The notes under the pieces: model-generated
Database searches by the model: none
Told to the model about the DNA's origin: nothing
What the model saw: the letters and a program-made list of their open reading frames with translations, nothing else
Shown: positions 1 through 7,147 of the stretch, piece by piece
Layout of the letters: the number at the start of each line of letters is the position of its first letter
How positions within the stretch are numbered: the first letter of the stretch is position 1
Assembly (NCBI GenBank): GCA_038253135.1
Contig: JBBSHJ010000063.1
Location: 1 to 18,304 of the forward strand
Direction: 5' to 3'
DNA: 18,304 nt
Source of the DNA: JBBSHJ01 sp038253135
GTDB taxonomy: Bacteria > Actinomycetota > Actinomycetes > Mycobacteriales > QHCD01
Translations under genes and position numbers: made by a program

Positions 1-127
1 CGAGCGCGGATTCAGCCGACTCAAACAATGGCGCGCCATCGCCACCCGCTACGACAAATACGCGACCACCTACCTCGGCGGCGTCCTACTCGCAGGCATG
101 ATCATCCACCACCGCGTCCGCAATTAG
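1..127 (+). CDS. IS5-family transposase, C-terminal end (partial at window edge)
   Basis: Reading from base 2, 41 codons run into a TAG at 125-127. The peptide begins ERGFSRLKQWR and continues with IATRYDKYATTY, which is the conserved C-terminal block of IS5-group (DDE) transposases. In that family the glutamate before RGF is the third catalytic acid, so what is visible is the last part of the catalytic core plus the hydrophobic tail. The start and the other two catalytic acids lie outside the window, so I cannot say whether the element is intact. AT-richer codon use (for example AAA, CAA, AAT) differs from the neighbouring chromosomal genes, as expected for a mobile element. Confidence 0.8.
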   Translation, partial: ERGFSRLKQWRAIATRYDKYATTYLGGVLLAGMIIHHRVRN

Positions 128-129
128 CA

Positions 130-141
130 GACACGCTCTAG
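130..141. repeat. Candidate terminal inverted repeat of the IS element
   Basis: Three bases after the transposase stop lies GACACGCTCTAG. Read outward-in on the other strand (CTAGAGCGTGTC) it resembles the ends of actinobacterial IS5-type elements. The partner end lies outside the window, so neither the repeat nor a target duplication can be confirmed. Confidence 0.35.
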
Positions 142-277
142 TGACAATTAGCCCACGTGGTGTAAGCGGCGGGTACCAGCGCACGCGCGCGGTCGCGCGA
201 GGGCGTGCGCCGGTGGAACCGACCGAGCCCGAAACCCGGCTGGTGATCCGCGGGTCGTCCGCCCCGGCGCCGCACGG

Positions 278-1078
278 TCAGGCGCGATCGGGCCGGTCGA
301 GCCCGGCCGCCGCCTCCGCGTCGAGGTAGACCCGCGCGTGGCGGCAGCGCCGCAGCACCGTGGCGGGGCAGTCCGGCGAGATCTCCGCGTTGACGGTGGC
401 GGCGACCGCCGCGGCCTTGCGGCGCTCCGGAACGCAGACCTGGACCCGCCGCGCGGACACGAGCGCAGGGATCGTCAGTGTGAGGGCCTGCTCGGGCACC
501 GATCTCTCGTCGGGGAAGTGACCCTCGCCGACCTGCTGGGACCGCGATCGCTCCTGCAGCGTGATGACCCGCACCAGCCGCTCGTCGTCGAAGTCGGCGT
601 CGCCGGGCTCGTTGAAGGCGAGGTGGCCGTTCTCGCCGATCCCCATGCAGGCCAGGTCGAGCGGCCCTTCCCGCAGCAGCGCTTCGTACCGCGCGCATTC
701 GGCCTTCGGGTCGGCGGCCCCGCCGTCGATGTACTCGACCCTTGCCGGTCGAAACGGCACCTCGATCCGCTCGCGGATCCACCGCCGGAAGGAGGCCGGA
801 TGATCGCCCGGGAGGCCGACGTACTCATCCATGTGAAAGGCGGTCACCCGGTCCCACGGGACGTCCTCGCCGGCCAGGGCGTCGACGAACGGGAACTGGG
901 AGTTGCCCGTCGCCAGGACGACGCGGGCCGCCCCGCGCCCGGCAACGGCCGACCGCAACGCCTCGGCGGCGTCGCGCGCCGCGGCCACACCCATCTCGGC
1001 GGAGGTCGGGTAGATCCCGAGCTCCAGCTCGCCGGCTCGGATCTGCATCGGCGAACGCGTGCCGCGACCGTCGCTCAT
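278..1078 (-). CDS. nagB: Glucosamine-6-phosphate deaminase-like protein (NagB family)
   Basis: The family converts glucosamine-6-phosphate to fructose-6-phosphate plus ammonia in amino-sugar catabolism, in the cytoplasm. The 266-residue product has the usual family length. It shows an ATGNSQ loop near residue 57 (phosphate-binding ATGSTP in the family), FHMDEYVGLPGDHPASF near 81-97, which carries the catalytic Asp (E. coli Asp72), and GIGENGHLAFNEPG near 146-159, which carries the His and Glu of the ring-opening triad. The residue matching E. coli Asp141 reads as Asn (ENGH instead of NDGH), so full deaminase activity is not assured; a related sugar-phosphate isomerase role is possible. The GTG/ATG choice is settled by AGAGGA eight bases before the ATG at 1078; a second Met at residue 11 is a weaker alternative. 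It stands alone, downstream of the iron-operon relic on the same strand. Confidence 0.85.
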   Translation of the reverse strand: MSDGRGTRSPMQIRAGELELGIYPTSAEMGVAAARDAAEALRSAVAGRGAARVVLATGNSQFPFVDALAGEDVPWDRVTAFHMDEYVGLPGDHPASFRRWIRERIEVPFRPARVEYIDGGAADPKAECARYEALLREGPLDLACMGIGENGHLAFNEPGDADFDDERLVRVITLQERSRSQQVGEGHFPDERSVPEQALTLTIPALVSARRVQVCVPERRKAAAVAATVNAEISPDCPATVLRRCRHARVYLDAEAAAGLDRPDRA

Positions 1079-1169
1079 CGGGTATGTCCTCTCGTCGTCC
1101 GGGTGTGGAGCGCACCGTGCAACCTATCGCCAGCCGCTTACCGAGCCGGCCGCGGCAGCGCCGAGCCGG

Positions 1170-2138
1170 TCAGGTGAAAAGCGCTCGACCGATCCAATCG
1201 CTCGGGTCTCGTACGCCGGGGGACAGGCAAACTATGCCGACGAGGTGTGGGTGATGCATTCGTTGAGCGCGTCCTCGGTCCCAAGCCGGCGCTGCAAGAC
1301 CACGAACTGCCGGTGCGCGCTTTTCTGATAGGCGATGAAGAAAGTCCGGCGTCAAGCTGGCCGGTCTCGGCAACGATTCCGTCGGTGTAGGAATATCCGC
1401 GGCGCAGGATCCGTACGCCGTTGTTGGTGACGTGCGAGGCGAGCCGGATGTGCGCGTTGAGCGGAATCGTCGGCCGCCCCTTGGGCCCCGTCTGGTCCAG
1501 GGCCGGAGCGTCGAATTCCTTCATCCCGGTCAGCGGCGCGCCGGTCTCCTTGGTGCGGCCGAAGACGTCCTCCTGGTCGCGCAGCGTGTCGCGGTCCCAG
1601 GCCTCGATCTGCATCCGGATCCGCCGGGTGACGAGGTAGGAGCCACCGGACATCCAGGCCCGATCGGACTCCCCGCCGACCCAGACGTCGCCGTCCATCG
1701 CCGCGGCGTCCTCGGCATGGATATTGTTGGTGCCGTCTTGAATCCCATCAGATTCCGCGGCGTCACCTGGGATTTCGACGTCGACGACGTACGGCCGAAA
1801 CCGAGTTGGGACCACCGCATCGCGACCGTGCCGAAGCCGAGACGGGCAAAATTGCGGATCGCATGGAATGCGACCTGGGGATCGTCGGCACACGCCTGCA
1901 CGCTGATATCCCCGTGGCTGCGCTCCGGGTCGAGCTCGTCGCCGGGCAGCGCGGGCAGCGGGGCGAGCGCGGCCGGTCGACGGTCGGCGAGGCCGAAGCG
2001 GTGGTCGAAGAGCGACGGACCGAAACCCACCGTGACGGTCAGGCGCGCCGACAGCAGGCCGACTGCCTCACCCGTGTCGGCCGGCGGCGCTAACTGCCCG
2101 GCGGTGGCCCCGCCGAACTGCTTGCCGGCCATCATTTC
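1170..2138 (-). pseudogene. efeB: efeB remnant (DyP-type heme peroxidase of the Efe iron system)
   Basis: EfeB is an exported heme peroxidase of the EfeUOB ferrous-iron uptake system. Here only the body survives. The Tat signal and N-terminal DyP region are missing, and coding starts inside the protein at EMMAGKQFGG, joined in frame to efeO. Recognisable DyP blocks follow: LTVTVGFGPSLFD, LPGDELDPERSHGD, FGRTSSTS, PRNLMGFK. At about 1737 a one-base loss shifts the frame exactly inside the heme-pocket GxxDG motif (GFK then DGTNN in the next frame). The next frame carries GDVWVGGESDRAWMSGGSYL and AHIRLAS (probable proximal His). A second shift at about 1343 moves to FFIAYQKSAHRQFV, a TAG follows at 1232-1234, and a third shift at about 1216 precedes VRDPSDWIGRALF and the natural stop at 1170. 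Three frameshifts plus a nonsense codon make this non-functional beyond reasonable doubt unless the assembly is wrong. Confidence 0.9.
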
Positions 2139-2855
2139 CGCCACCTCGCCGAGGAGATCGACCGCCCCGTTGGCGATCTGTGCCGGCTGCAGTTTCACCG
2201 TCTTGACCCGGGTCTGGAGGTCGCGCACGTCGGTCATCAGCTTGGTCGCGATCGGGGTCATCCCCCTGAGTGATCCGCCCGGCCACAACGCCTTCTCGAG
2301 CCGATGAAAACCGGTCCAGTTGGCCGGATCTTCGACGTCGTTGACGCGTGCATCGAGGTCGGGATCAAGGTCGCCGAAACTCTCGGCTACGGGTTCGATC
2401 CTCTCGTAGTACGTGCGCGCCGGCGCATAGAGCTGCCTGACCCGTCCAATCTTCTTCGCCTTGACCGCGCCGGTGAACCTGCGCGTATTCACCACCAGCG
2501 CGGCGACCTGGTTCTGCACGCACGCCGTGTAGCTAGACACGGCGGTGCTCAGCGACGCATCCTCGGTGCCGGCCTTCTGAGCCGGCTCCCCGGTCACCGT
2601 GAACGCGGCCGAGTCGTCCGTCGCGTTCGGGCACAGGATGGTGTAGTCACCGGCATCGAGCCGCAGCGTGAACTCCCCGGAGAGCCCTGGCGTGAGGTTC
2701 TCCTTCTCGCCGAGAATCCGGCCCTCCGTGAGCAGTTCCGCCTCGCTGACGCGCGCGGCGCTGTCATTGCTGACCCGGAGGGTCACCTTCCCGGCCTTGG
2801 CCTGCGCGGGTTCGGGTGAGCATCCGTCGTCGGTGAACCCCCCGGTCGACTCAGG
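2139..2855 (-). pseudogene. efeO: efeO remnant (cupredoxin plus M75 domains), truncated at both ends
   Basis: EfeO is the extracytoplasmic iron-binding component of EfeUOB. The frame beginning at GTG 2786 encodes a cupredoxin-like part (VSEAELLTEGRILGEKEN, then LRLDAGDYTILCP) and an M75/imelysin-like part with the metal-binding HxxE in GFHRLEKALW near residues 160-168. Codons upstream of that GTG still read as EfeO (DGCSPEPAQAKAGK) back to about 2850 but meet an in-frame TAA at 2865-2867, so the signal peptide and the true start are gone. After QIANGAVDLLGEVA near residue 215 the protein passes directly into EfeB sequence; the C-terminal half of the M75 domain is missing. No SD sequence is evident before GTG 2786. 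A truncated peptide could be made but would not be exported. The operon promoter and iron box immediately upstream are intact. Confidence 0.85.
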
Positions 2856-2864
2856 ACCTAGGAC

Positions 2865-2883
2865 TTAGGCAAGGCTAAGTTAA
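2865..2883. promoter_or_regulatory. IdeR/DtxR-type iron box
   Basis: The 19 bases TTAGGCAAGGCTAAGTTAA match the established IdeR/DtxR consensus TTAGGTTAGGCTAACCTAA at 15 of 19 positions by my count. The outer part is a perfect inverted repeat, ACTTAG six bases CTAAGT (2863-2880). It overlaps the -10 region of the promoter that reads into the efeO remnant, the standard arrangement for iron-dependent repression. Confidence 0.8.
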
Positions 2884-2900
2884 CTAGCCGGTCGGGTCAA
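2872..2900 (-). promoter_or_regulatory. Probable promoter of the efe relic
   Basis: On the minus strand TTGACC (2895-2900) is followed after exactly 17 bases by TAGCCT (2872-2877), a good match to -35/-10 hexamers of the housekeeping sigma factor. The -10 lies inside the iron box. It starts eight bases past the stop of the Hsp70-like gene. Activity is inferred from sequence only. Confidence 0.6.
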
Positions 2901-2908
2901 GCGGGGGT

Positions 2909-5002
2909 CTACCGGCCGAAGCGCGCCTTCCACCATTCGAAGACGCCGCTGTCCGTGGTCTTGGTGGGCTGCACGTAGCCGATGATGTTCTTGTCCTTGG
3001 CCGTCCAGAGCATGCCGTCGGGGTTGGTGATGATCACGTATTTCCCGCTGTGCGAGCCGCTCTTGTAGTCCTTTTCCTTGCTCTGGTCACCCTTGTTCAG
3101 GCCGCTCTCGAACGAGCTGAAGGTCCGGTCGACGTCGCCACCGTTGTCCTCGACGTAGAAGGCCTGGAAGCCGTTCTTGTAGGTGCAGGTGACGGCGGTG
3201 AGATTGGCGCCGAGCTGGCTGAGCGCGCCCGCTCCGGCTGTGCACGATTTGATCTCACCGAAGGTCGGGCTCACGTAGTTCTTCAGCGTGATGCTGGTGT
3301 TGAAGGCCTTGGCCAGCTCCTTCGTCGAGGAGTCTCCCGGCGGGCTGGAACTGGTAGCGCCCGGCCCGGTGCCACCGGAACCGCCGTTGCCGCCGCCGAG
3401 AGTCACGATCAGGATCACGACCAGCGCGATGACCGCGGCCACGCCCCCCGCGCCATAGATCCAGGGCTTGCGATCGCCGCCCGATGTTTGCGGCTCGATC
3501 GTTTCTGTCCGGTCCGGCGCGAGCCGTTGCCGCGTCGTAGTACTGCGTTGCGCCACCGGCGAGCCGCTCGGTGCCTGCAGCCCGGCCCGCTCGGAACGCG
3601 CGGCTCGCTGGGGGCCCGAGGTGGCGCCGGCCGGCCGCTGCGATCCCGTCGATGCCCGGGTCGAGGGATCGTCCTGCACCGGGATATAGCCGGAGGCTGG
3701 CCCGCCGGACGTGCTCCATTGGCTCGGCGACATCGGGCGCGGGCCGTCCGGGCGGTTGGTCGCCGGCGCCGTCGAGCGGCGCGGAGGCGGGGTCGAGTGG
3801 GTCGCCGCGCCGCCCGGTCCCGAACGTCCTGGCGGGCCGGCAGTCCGGGCCCCGGAAGCCGGCCGAATCTGCGATTGGGTGCCGGTCGGCGGCGACAGCG
3901 GCCCGCGCGCGGCCCGCTCGGCCCGGCCGGTCTGCAGGTAGAGCGCGCCGGTCGCCACGCTGGTTTCGGGCTGGTCGAGCGTCGTGGGGGTGACCCCCAG
4001 ACCTTCCTGGATCAGCCGGGCCACCAGCGGCACGCGCGAGGATCCACCGACGAGGTAGACGCCGGCCAGCTTGCTCGCGGTGAAGCCGGCGCCGTCGATC
4101 GTCGTACGCATCAGGTCGATGCTGCGGCCGAGAGCCGGCCGGATCAGCTGCTCGAACTCGATGCGGGTCAGGTGCAGATCGGTGAAGGGCGGCGGCAGCG
4201 CGATATCAGTGTGCGGGTAGCGGGACAGCGCCTCCTTGGCGTCCCGCACGTCGGTCATCAGGGCCCGGGCCAGCCGCCGTGACACCGAGTCGGTGGGATG
4301 CAGCAGCTTGTCCCACTCGTCCGGGCGGACGCCCAGGGCGTGGCTGATGCCGATGTGGTCGAGGATCGCGTGATCGAAATCGAGACCGCCGAGATCGGGC
4401 AGGCCTGCCTCCGCGAGTACGTCGTAGCGCTCGCCGGCGCGGCGTACGACGGCCACGTCGAAGGTTCCGGCGCCGAGGTCGTAGACGGCCAGTGGCGCCT
4501 CGGTCGCAAGACCGCCGCCGGAGAGCGTGGCGAAATGGGTCGCCGCGGCGACCGGCTCCGGAATGAGGATCGGCTCGGTGCCGGGTTTGACCAGTCCGGA
4601 TTCCTTGGCCGCGGCGATCAGGACCTCGCGGCGGTGCTGTCCCCACCGGGCCGGATGGGTGAGCCGCAGCTCGTCCGGGGCATCGTGCAGCTGACGTCGT
4701 ACCTCTCCGCTGACGCGCGCGAGCACCGCCGCGATGACCCGGACGACCGTCTGGGTGCTCCGGCCGAGCAGGATCTCGCCCTCGTCGATGCGGCGTTTGG
4801 GGTTGGGCTCATAGCGGCTCGGGTCGATCCGGGCCTGGCGATCCGCGTCACGGCCGACCGCCAGGGTTCCGTCGTCGGTGAGGAAGACCGAGGACGGCAC
4901 GAGCGGAGAGCCGTCGACCGTCACCAGCCGGGGGGCGCCGCCGTCGACGGCCAGCGCCGCGACGGTGTTCGACGTCCCGAAGTCGACTGCTAGGACCCGC
5001 AC
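2909..5002 (-). CDS. Membrane-anchored Hsp70/DnaK-like protein
   Basis: The 697-residue protein starts with an Hsp70 ATPase domain: phosphate-1 motif DFGTSN at 7-12, connect motif IPEPVAAA near 147-154, phosphate-2 YDLGAGTFD at 174-182, adenosine motif VYLVGGSSRVP near 315-325. The canonical DnaK substrate-binding domain is absent. After residue 360 comes a 150-residue linker rich in Pro, Ser, Gly and Arg, presumably disordered, then one transmembrane helix (about 514-535) and an outside domain of about 160 residues after a Gly/Ser spacer, with cysteines 587 and 606 that could form a disulfide. The N-terminal ATPase would be cytoplasmic and the C-terminus extracytoplasmic. Start GTG 5002 is supported by GGAAAGG seven bases upstream. 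It is similar in plan to other actinobacterial Hsp70-TM proteins; the substrate or signal is unknown. It is not the housekeeping dnaK, since no grpE or dnaJ lies nearby. Confidence 0.85.
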   Translation of the reverse strand: MRVLAVDFGTSNTVAALAVDGGAPRLVTVDGSPLVPSSVFLTDDGTLAVGRDADRQARIDPSRYEPNPKRRIDEGEILLGRSTQTVVRVIAAVLARVSGEVRRQLHDAPDELRLTHPARWGQHRREVLIAAAKESGLVKPGTEPILIPEPVAAATHFATLSGGGLATEAPLAVYDLGAGTFDVAVVRRAGERYDVLAEAGLPDLGGLDFDHAILDHIGISHALGVRPDEWDKLLHPTDSVSRRLARALMTDVRDAKEALSRYPHTDIALPPPFTDLHLTRIEFEQLIRPALGRSIDLMRTTIDGAGFTASKLAGVYLVGGSSRVPLVARLIQEGLGVTPTTLDQPETSVATGALYLQTGRAERAARGPLSPPTGTQSQIRPASGARTAGPPGRSGPGGAATHSTPPPRRSTAPATNRPDGPRPMSPSQWSTSGGPASGYIPVQDDPSTRASTGSQRPAGATSGPQRAARSERAGLQAPSGSPVAQRSTTTRQRLAPDRTETIEPQTSGGDRKPWIYGAGGVAAVIALVVILIVTLGGGNGGSGGTGPGATSSSPPGDSSTKELAKAFNTSITLKNYVSPTFGEIKSCTAGAGALSQLGANLTAVTCTYKNGFQAFYVEDNGGDVDRTFSSFESGLNKGDQSKEKDYKSGSHSGKYVIITNPDGMLWTAKDKNIIGYVQPTKTTDSGVFEWWKARFGR

Positions 5003-5315
5003 GATCGAGCCTTTCCGCCGCCGGTCGTGGGGACCGCAGCATCAGTGCCCGGATTCGGCCCGGGCACACGCCGTGTCATCTTCGCACCTTCGTGGCGGTA
5101 ACCGTGCGGTTCGACCGTGCTGACCCGTGCTCACCGTGCCGGCGGCCCCTGGGTCCACGCGCGGGCGTTGCGACCCATGTCGGACTCGATGGGTTCATCG
5201 CCTCGCTGAGTCGATTCCCCACGTGGGACGTCGGTGCGGCGCATTACGCTGGCGTACGACGCGACGTGCGTCGCACCGACAGGAGCTCGGGGCATCGTGA
5301 TCGGTGAGGAGTGCC
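5003..5315. other. Divergent intergenic region
   Basis: About 310 bases separate the divergent Hsp70-like and lipase-type genes, so promoters for both should lie here. I see TACGCT at 5245-5250 as a possible -10 for the plus-strand genes but no convincing -35. A perfect six-base-pair hairpin, CGACGC GACGT GCGTCG, lies at 5257-5273 between that and the gene, so it would be in the leader. I see no convincing gene in it. Confidence 0.4.
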
Positions 5316-6242
5316 GTGCCTGATCCCGTAAGTCCTCAACCCGCGCGTCCTGGTTCTTTGACTCCGGCGTCCCCCAGTCCGGCCTCGCTACGTCCTGGTC
5401 CCGCAGGATCCGGCGCGTGCACCGACCACGAGTTCGACGGCTCGGAGGGCCGGATCATCGTGCGCAGCTGGGCCCCGGCGCGAACCCCGACGCACGTCGT
5501 GCTGCTGGCGCACGGCTACGGCGAGCATTCCGGTCGCTACCACCACCTCGCCGCGGCGCTCGTCGCCGGCGGTGCGCTCGTGACCGCGCCCGATCATCTC
5601 GGGCACGGGCGCAGTGCGGGCGAGCGGGCGCTGCTCACCGATTTCGAGCACGTCGTGGACGATCTGCACCGCGCCGGCGCGGACGCGGCGGGCCGGGCCG
5701 GCGGCGTACCCATGATCCTGATCGGGCACTCGCTCGGCGGGCTGATCGCGGCGCGATACGCCCAGCGCTACGCCGATGAGCTCACCGCGCTCGCGCTGTC
5801 CGGGCCGGTGCTCGGCACCTGGTCCCCTGCCCTCGATCTGCTCCACGAGGACCCCATCCCGGACCTCCCGATCGATCCCGAGACGCTGTCCCGCGATGAG
5901 TCGGTCGGAGCCGCCTACCTCGCCGACCCGCTCGTCTATCACGGTCCCTACAGGGAGCAGACGCTGCGCGCGATCGCCGGCGCGCTGCACGTCGTCGACA
6001 CCGGACCGGCGCTCGACCGGCTGCCGACCCTGTGGATGCACGGCGAGGCCGATCCGCTCGTGCTGCTGGCCGAGTCGGCGCCAGGAGTCGAGGCGCTCGG
6101 GGCCAAGGATCTGACGACGCGGATCTACCGCGGGGCCAGGCACGAGATCTTCAACGAGATCAACAAGGACGAGGTGCTCGCCGACCTGACCGCGTTCGTC
6201 GACGTCGCCCGGATCGCGCCGCACCTTCCCGAGGACGCGTAA
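5316..6242 (+). CDS. Alpha/beta hydrolase, monoacylglycerol-lipase / lysophospholipase type
   Basis: The protein has 308 residues from GTG 5316. I chose this start because GGTGAGGAG lies just before it; GTG 5304 in the same frame is an alternative adding four residues. It opens with a Pro/Ser-rich stretch of about 35 residues without a clear signal peptide. The family signature HGYGEHSGRY (about 66-75) forms the oxyanion region, GHSLGGL (about 137-143) holds nucleophile Ser139, GEADPL holds Asp246 and ARHEIFNE holds His276. This matches the Hydrolase_4 / S33-like group that cleaves monoacylglycerols or lysophospholipids; the actual ester is unknown. The gene ends six bases before the next start, so it is probably co-transcribed with the amidohydrolase. 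Confidence 0.85.
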   Translation: MPDPVSPQPARPGSLTPASPSPASLRPGPAGSGACTDHEFDGSEGRIIVRSWAPARTPTHVVLLAHGYGEHSGRYHHLAAALVAGGALVTAPDHLGHGRSAGERALLTDFEHVVDDLHRAGADAAGRAGGVPMILIGHSLGGLIAARYAQRYADELTALALSGPVLGTWSPALDLLHEDPIPDLPIDPETLSRDESVGAAYLADPLVYHGPYREQTLRAIAGALHVVDTGPALDRLPTLWMHGEADPLVLLAESAPGVEALGAKDLTTRIYRGARHEIFNEINKDEVLADLTAFVDVARIAPHLPEDA

Positions 6243-6248
6243 CCGGCC

Positions 6249-7091
6249 ATGCCATCGATGCGGATCGCCTGCGCGCAGCTCGGCGGCCAGGACCTCGGCT
6301 CGGCGGCCGAGCGGCGGCGCACCGCCCGGACCGTCATCGATGCGATCGAAGCTGTGGATGTGATCGTGCTTCCCGAGCTGTGGCCGGTGGGGTTCTTCCA
6401 CTTCGAGGAGTACGCCGCGGAAGCCGAGCCGCTCAATGGGGCTACCGAGCAGCTGGCGGCCGAGGTGGCGCAGCAGCGCTCATGTTGGGTGCACGGCGGC
6501 TCCTACGTCGAGCGGGCCGGGTCCGGTGCGCTCTACAACACCAGTGTCCTGATGCGGCCCGATGGCAAGGTCGCGCTGCGCTATCGCAAACGGCACCTGT
6601 TCGGTTTTCGCTCCCGGGAGACGGAGCTGCTGACCGCCGGCACCGGGATCGGCGTGGCCGAGATCCCCGTGCCGGGACACCCGGCGCCCCGGCACGCCGT
6701 ACGCAAAGAAGCCGGCGACTCCCCACCTGGCGACCTCACCGCGGGCATCTCCACCTGCTATGACCTGCGGTTCCCGGAGCTCTACCGCGAGCTGGTCGAT
6801 GCGGGCGCGGATCTCCTGCTCGTCACGTCGGCCTGGCCGGCGGCGCGGATCGCGCACTGGCGGCTGCTCACCCGCGCCCGCGCGCTGGAGAACCTGAGCT
6901 ACCTGGTCGCCTGCAACGCCGCCGGATCGGATGCCGGTACGTCGATGGGCGGGCATTCGGTGATCGTCGATCCCTTCGGCGAGGTGGTCGCCGAGGCCGG
7001 CGACGGACCGGAGGTGCTGATCGGCGAGATCGATCCGGCCCTGCCGGCAAAGCTGCGCGGCGATTTCCCGTTCCTCGCCGACCGTCGCTAG
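6249..7091 (+). CDS. Carbon-nitrogen hydrolase (nitrilase superfamily amidase)
   Basis: The 280-residue cytoplasmic enzyme has the Glu-Lys-Cys triad of the nitrilase superfamily: Glu43 in LPELWPVGFF, Lys114 in YRKRHLF and Cys170 in STCYDLRFPEL. The ARALENLSYLVACNAAG block near 210-226 is typical of the omega-amidase/Nit-related branch, which hydrolyses small amides such as alpha-ketoglutaramate; substrate assignment is inference. The length is normal for a stand-alone family member. ATG 6249 is only six bases past the preceding stop, with GAGGA 13 bases upstream; ATG 6258 (Met4) is an alternative. The tight spacing implies an operon with the hydrolase upstream, although no shared pathway is obvious. 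Confidence 0.87.
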   Translation: MPSMRIACAQLGGQDLGSAAERRRTARTVIDAIEAVDVIVLPELWPVGFFHFEEYAAEAEPLNGATEQLAAEVAQQRSCWVHGGSYVERAGSGALYNTSVLMRPDGKVALRYRKRHLFGFRSRETELLTAGTGIGVAEIPVPGHPAPRHAVRKEAGDSPPGDLTAGISTCYDLRFPELYRELVDAGADLLLVTSAWPAARIAHWRLLTRARALENLSYLVACNAAGSDAGTSMGGHSVIVDPFGEVVAEAGDGPEVLIGEIDPALPAKLRGDFPFLADRR

Positions 7092-7111
7092 CCACAGTTT
7101 TCGCTGTCGCG

Positions 7112-7131
7112 CGCTCCGGCGCCGGCGAGCG
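7112..7131. terminator. Possible bidirectional hairpin between convergent genes
   Basis: CGCTC at 7112-7116 pairs with GAGCG at 7127-7131 around a GC-rich interior in the 56-base gap between the converging amidohydrolase and inositol-phosphatase genes. There is no U-tract and the stem is short, so a terminator role is only suggested by position. Confidence 0.3.
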
Positions 7132-7147
7132 GTGTGGACAGGGCCGG

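Noticed and set aside
2909..5002. Housekeeping dnaK
   Set aside because: The substrate-binding domain is replaced by a linker, transmembrane helix and outside domain, and no grpE/dnaJ/hspR genes adjoin.
5388..6401. 337-codon minus-strand open frame
   Set aside because: It is antisense to the hydrolase, whose catalytic motifs are all present on the plus strand; no recognisable domain.
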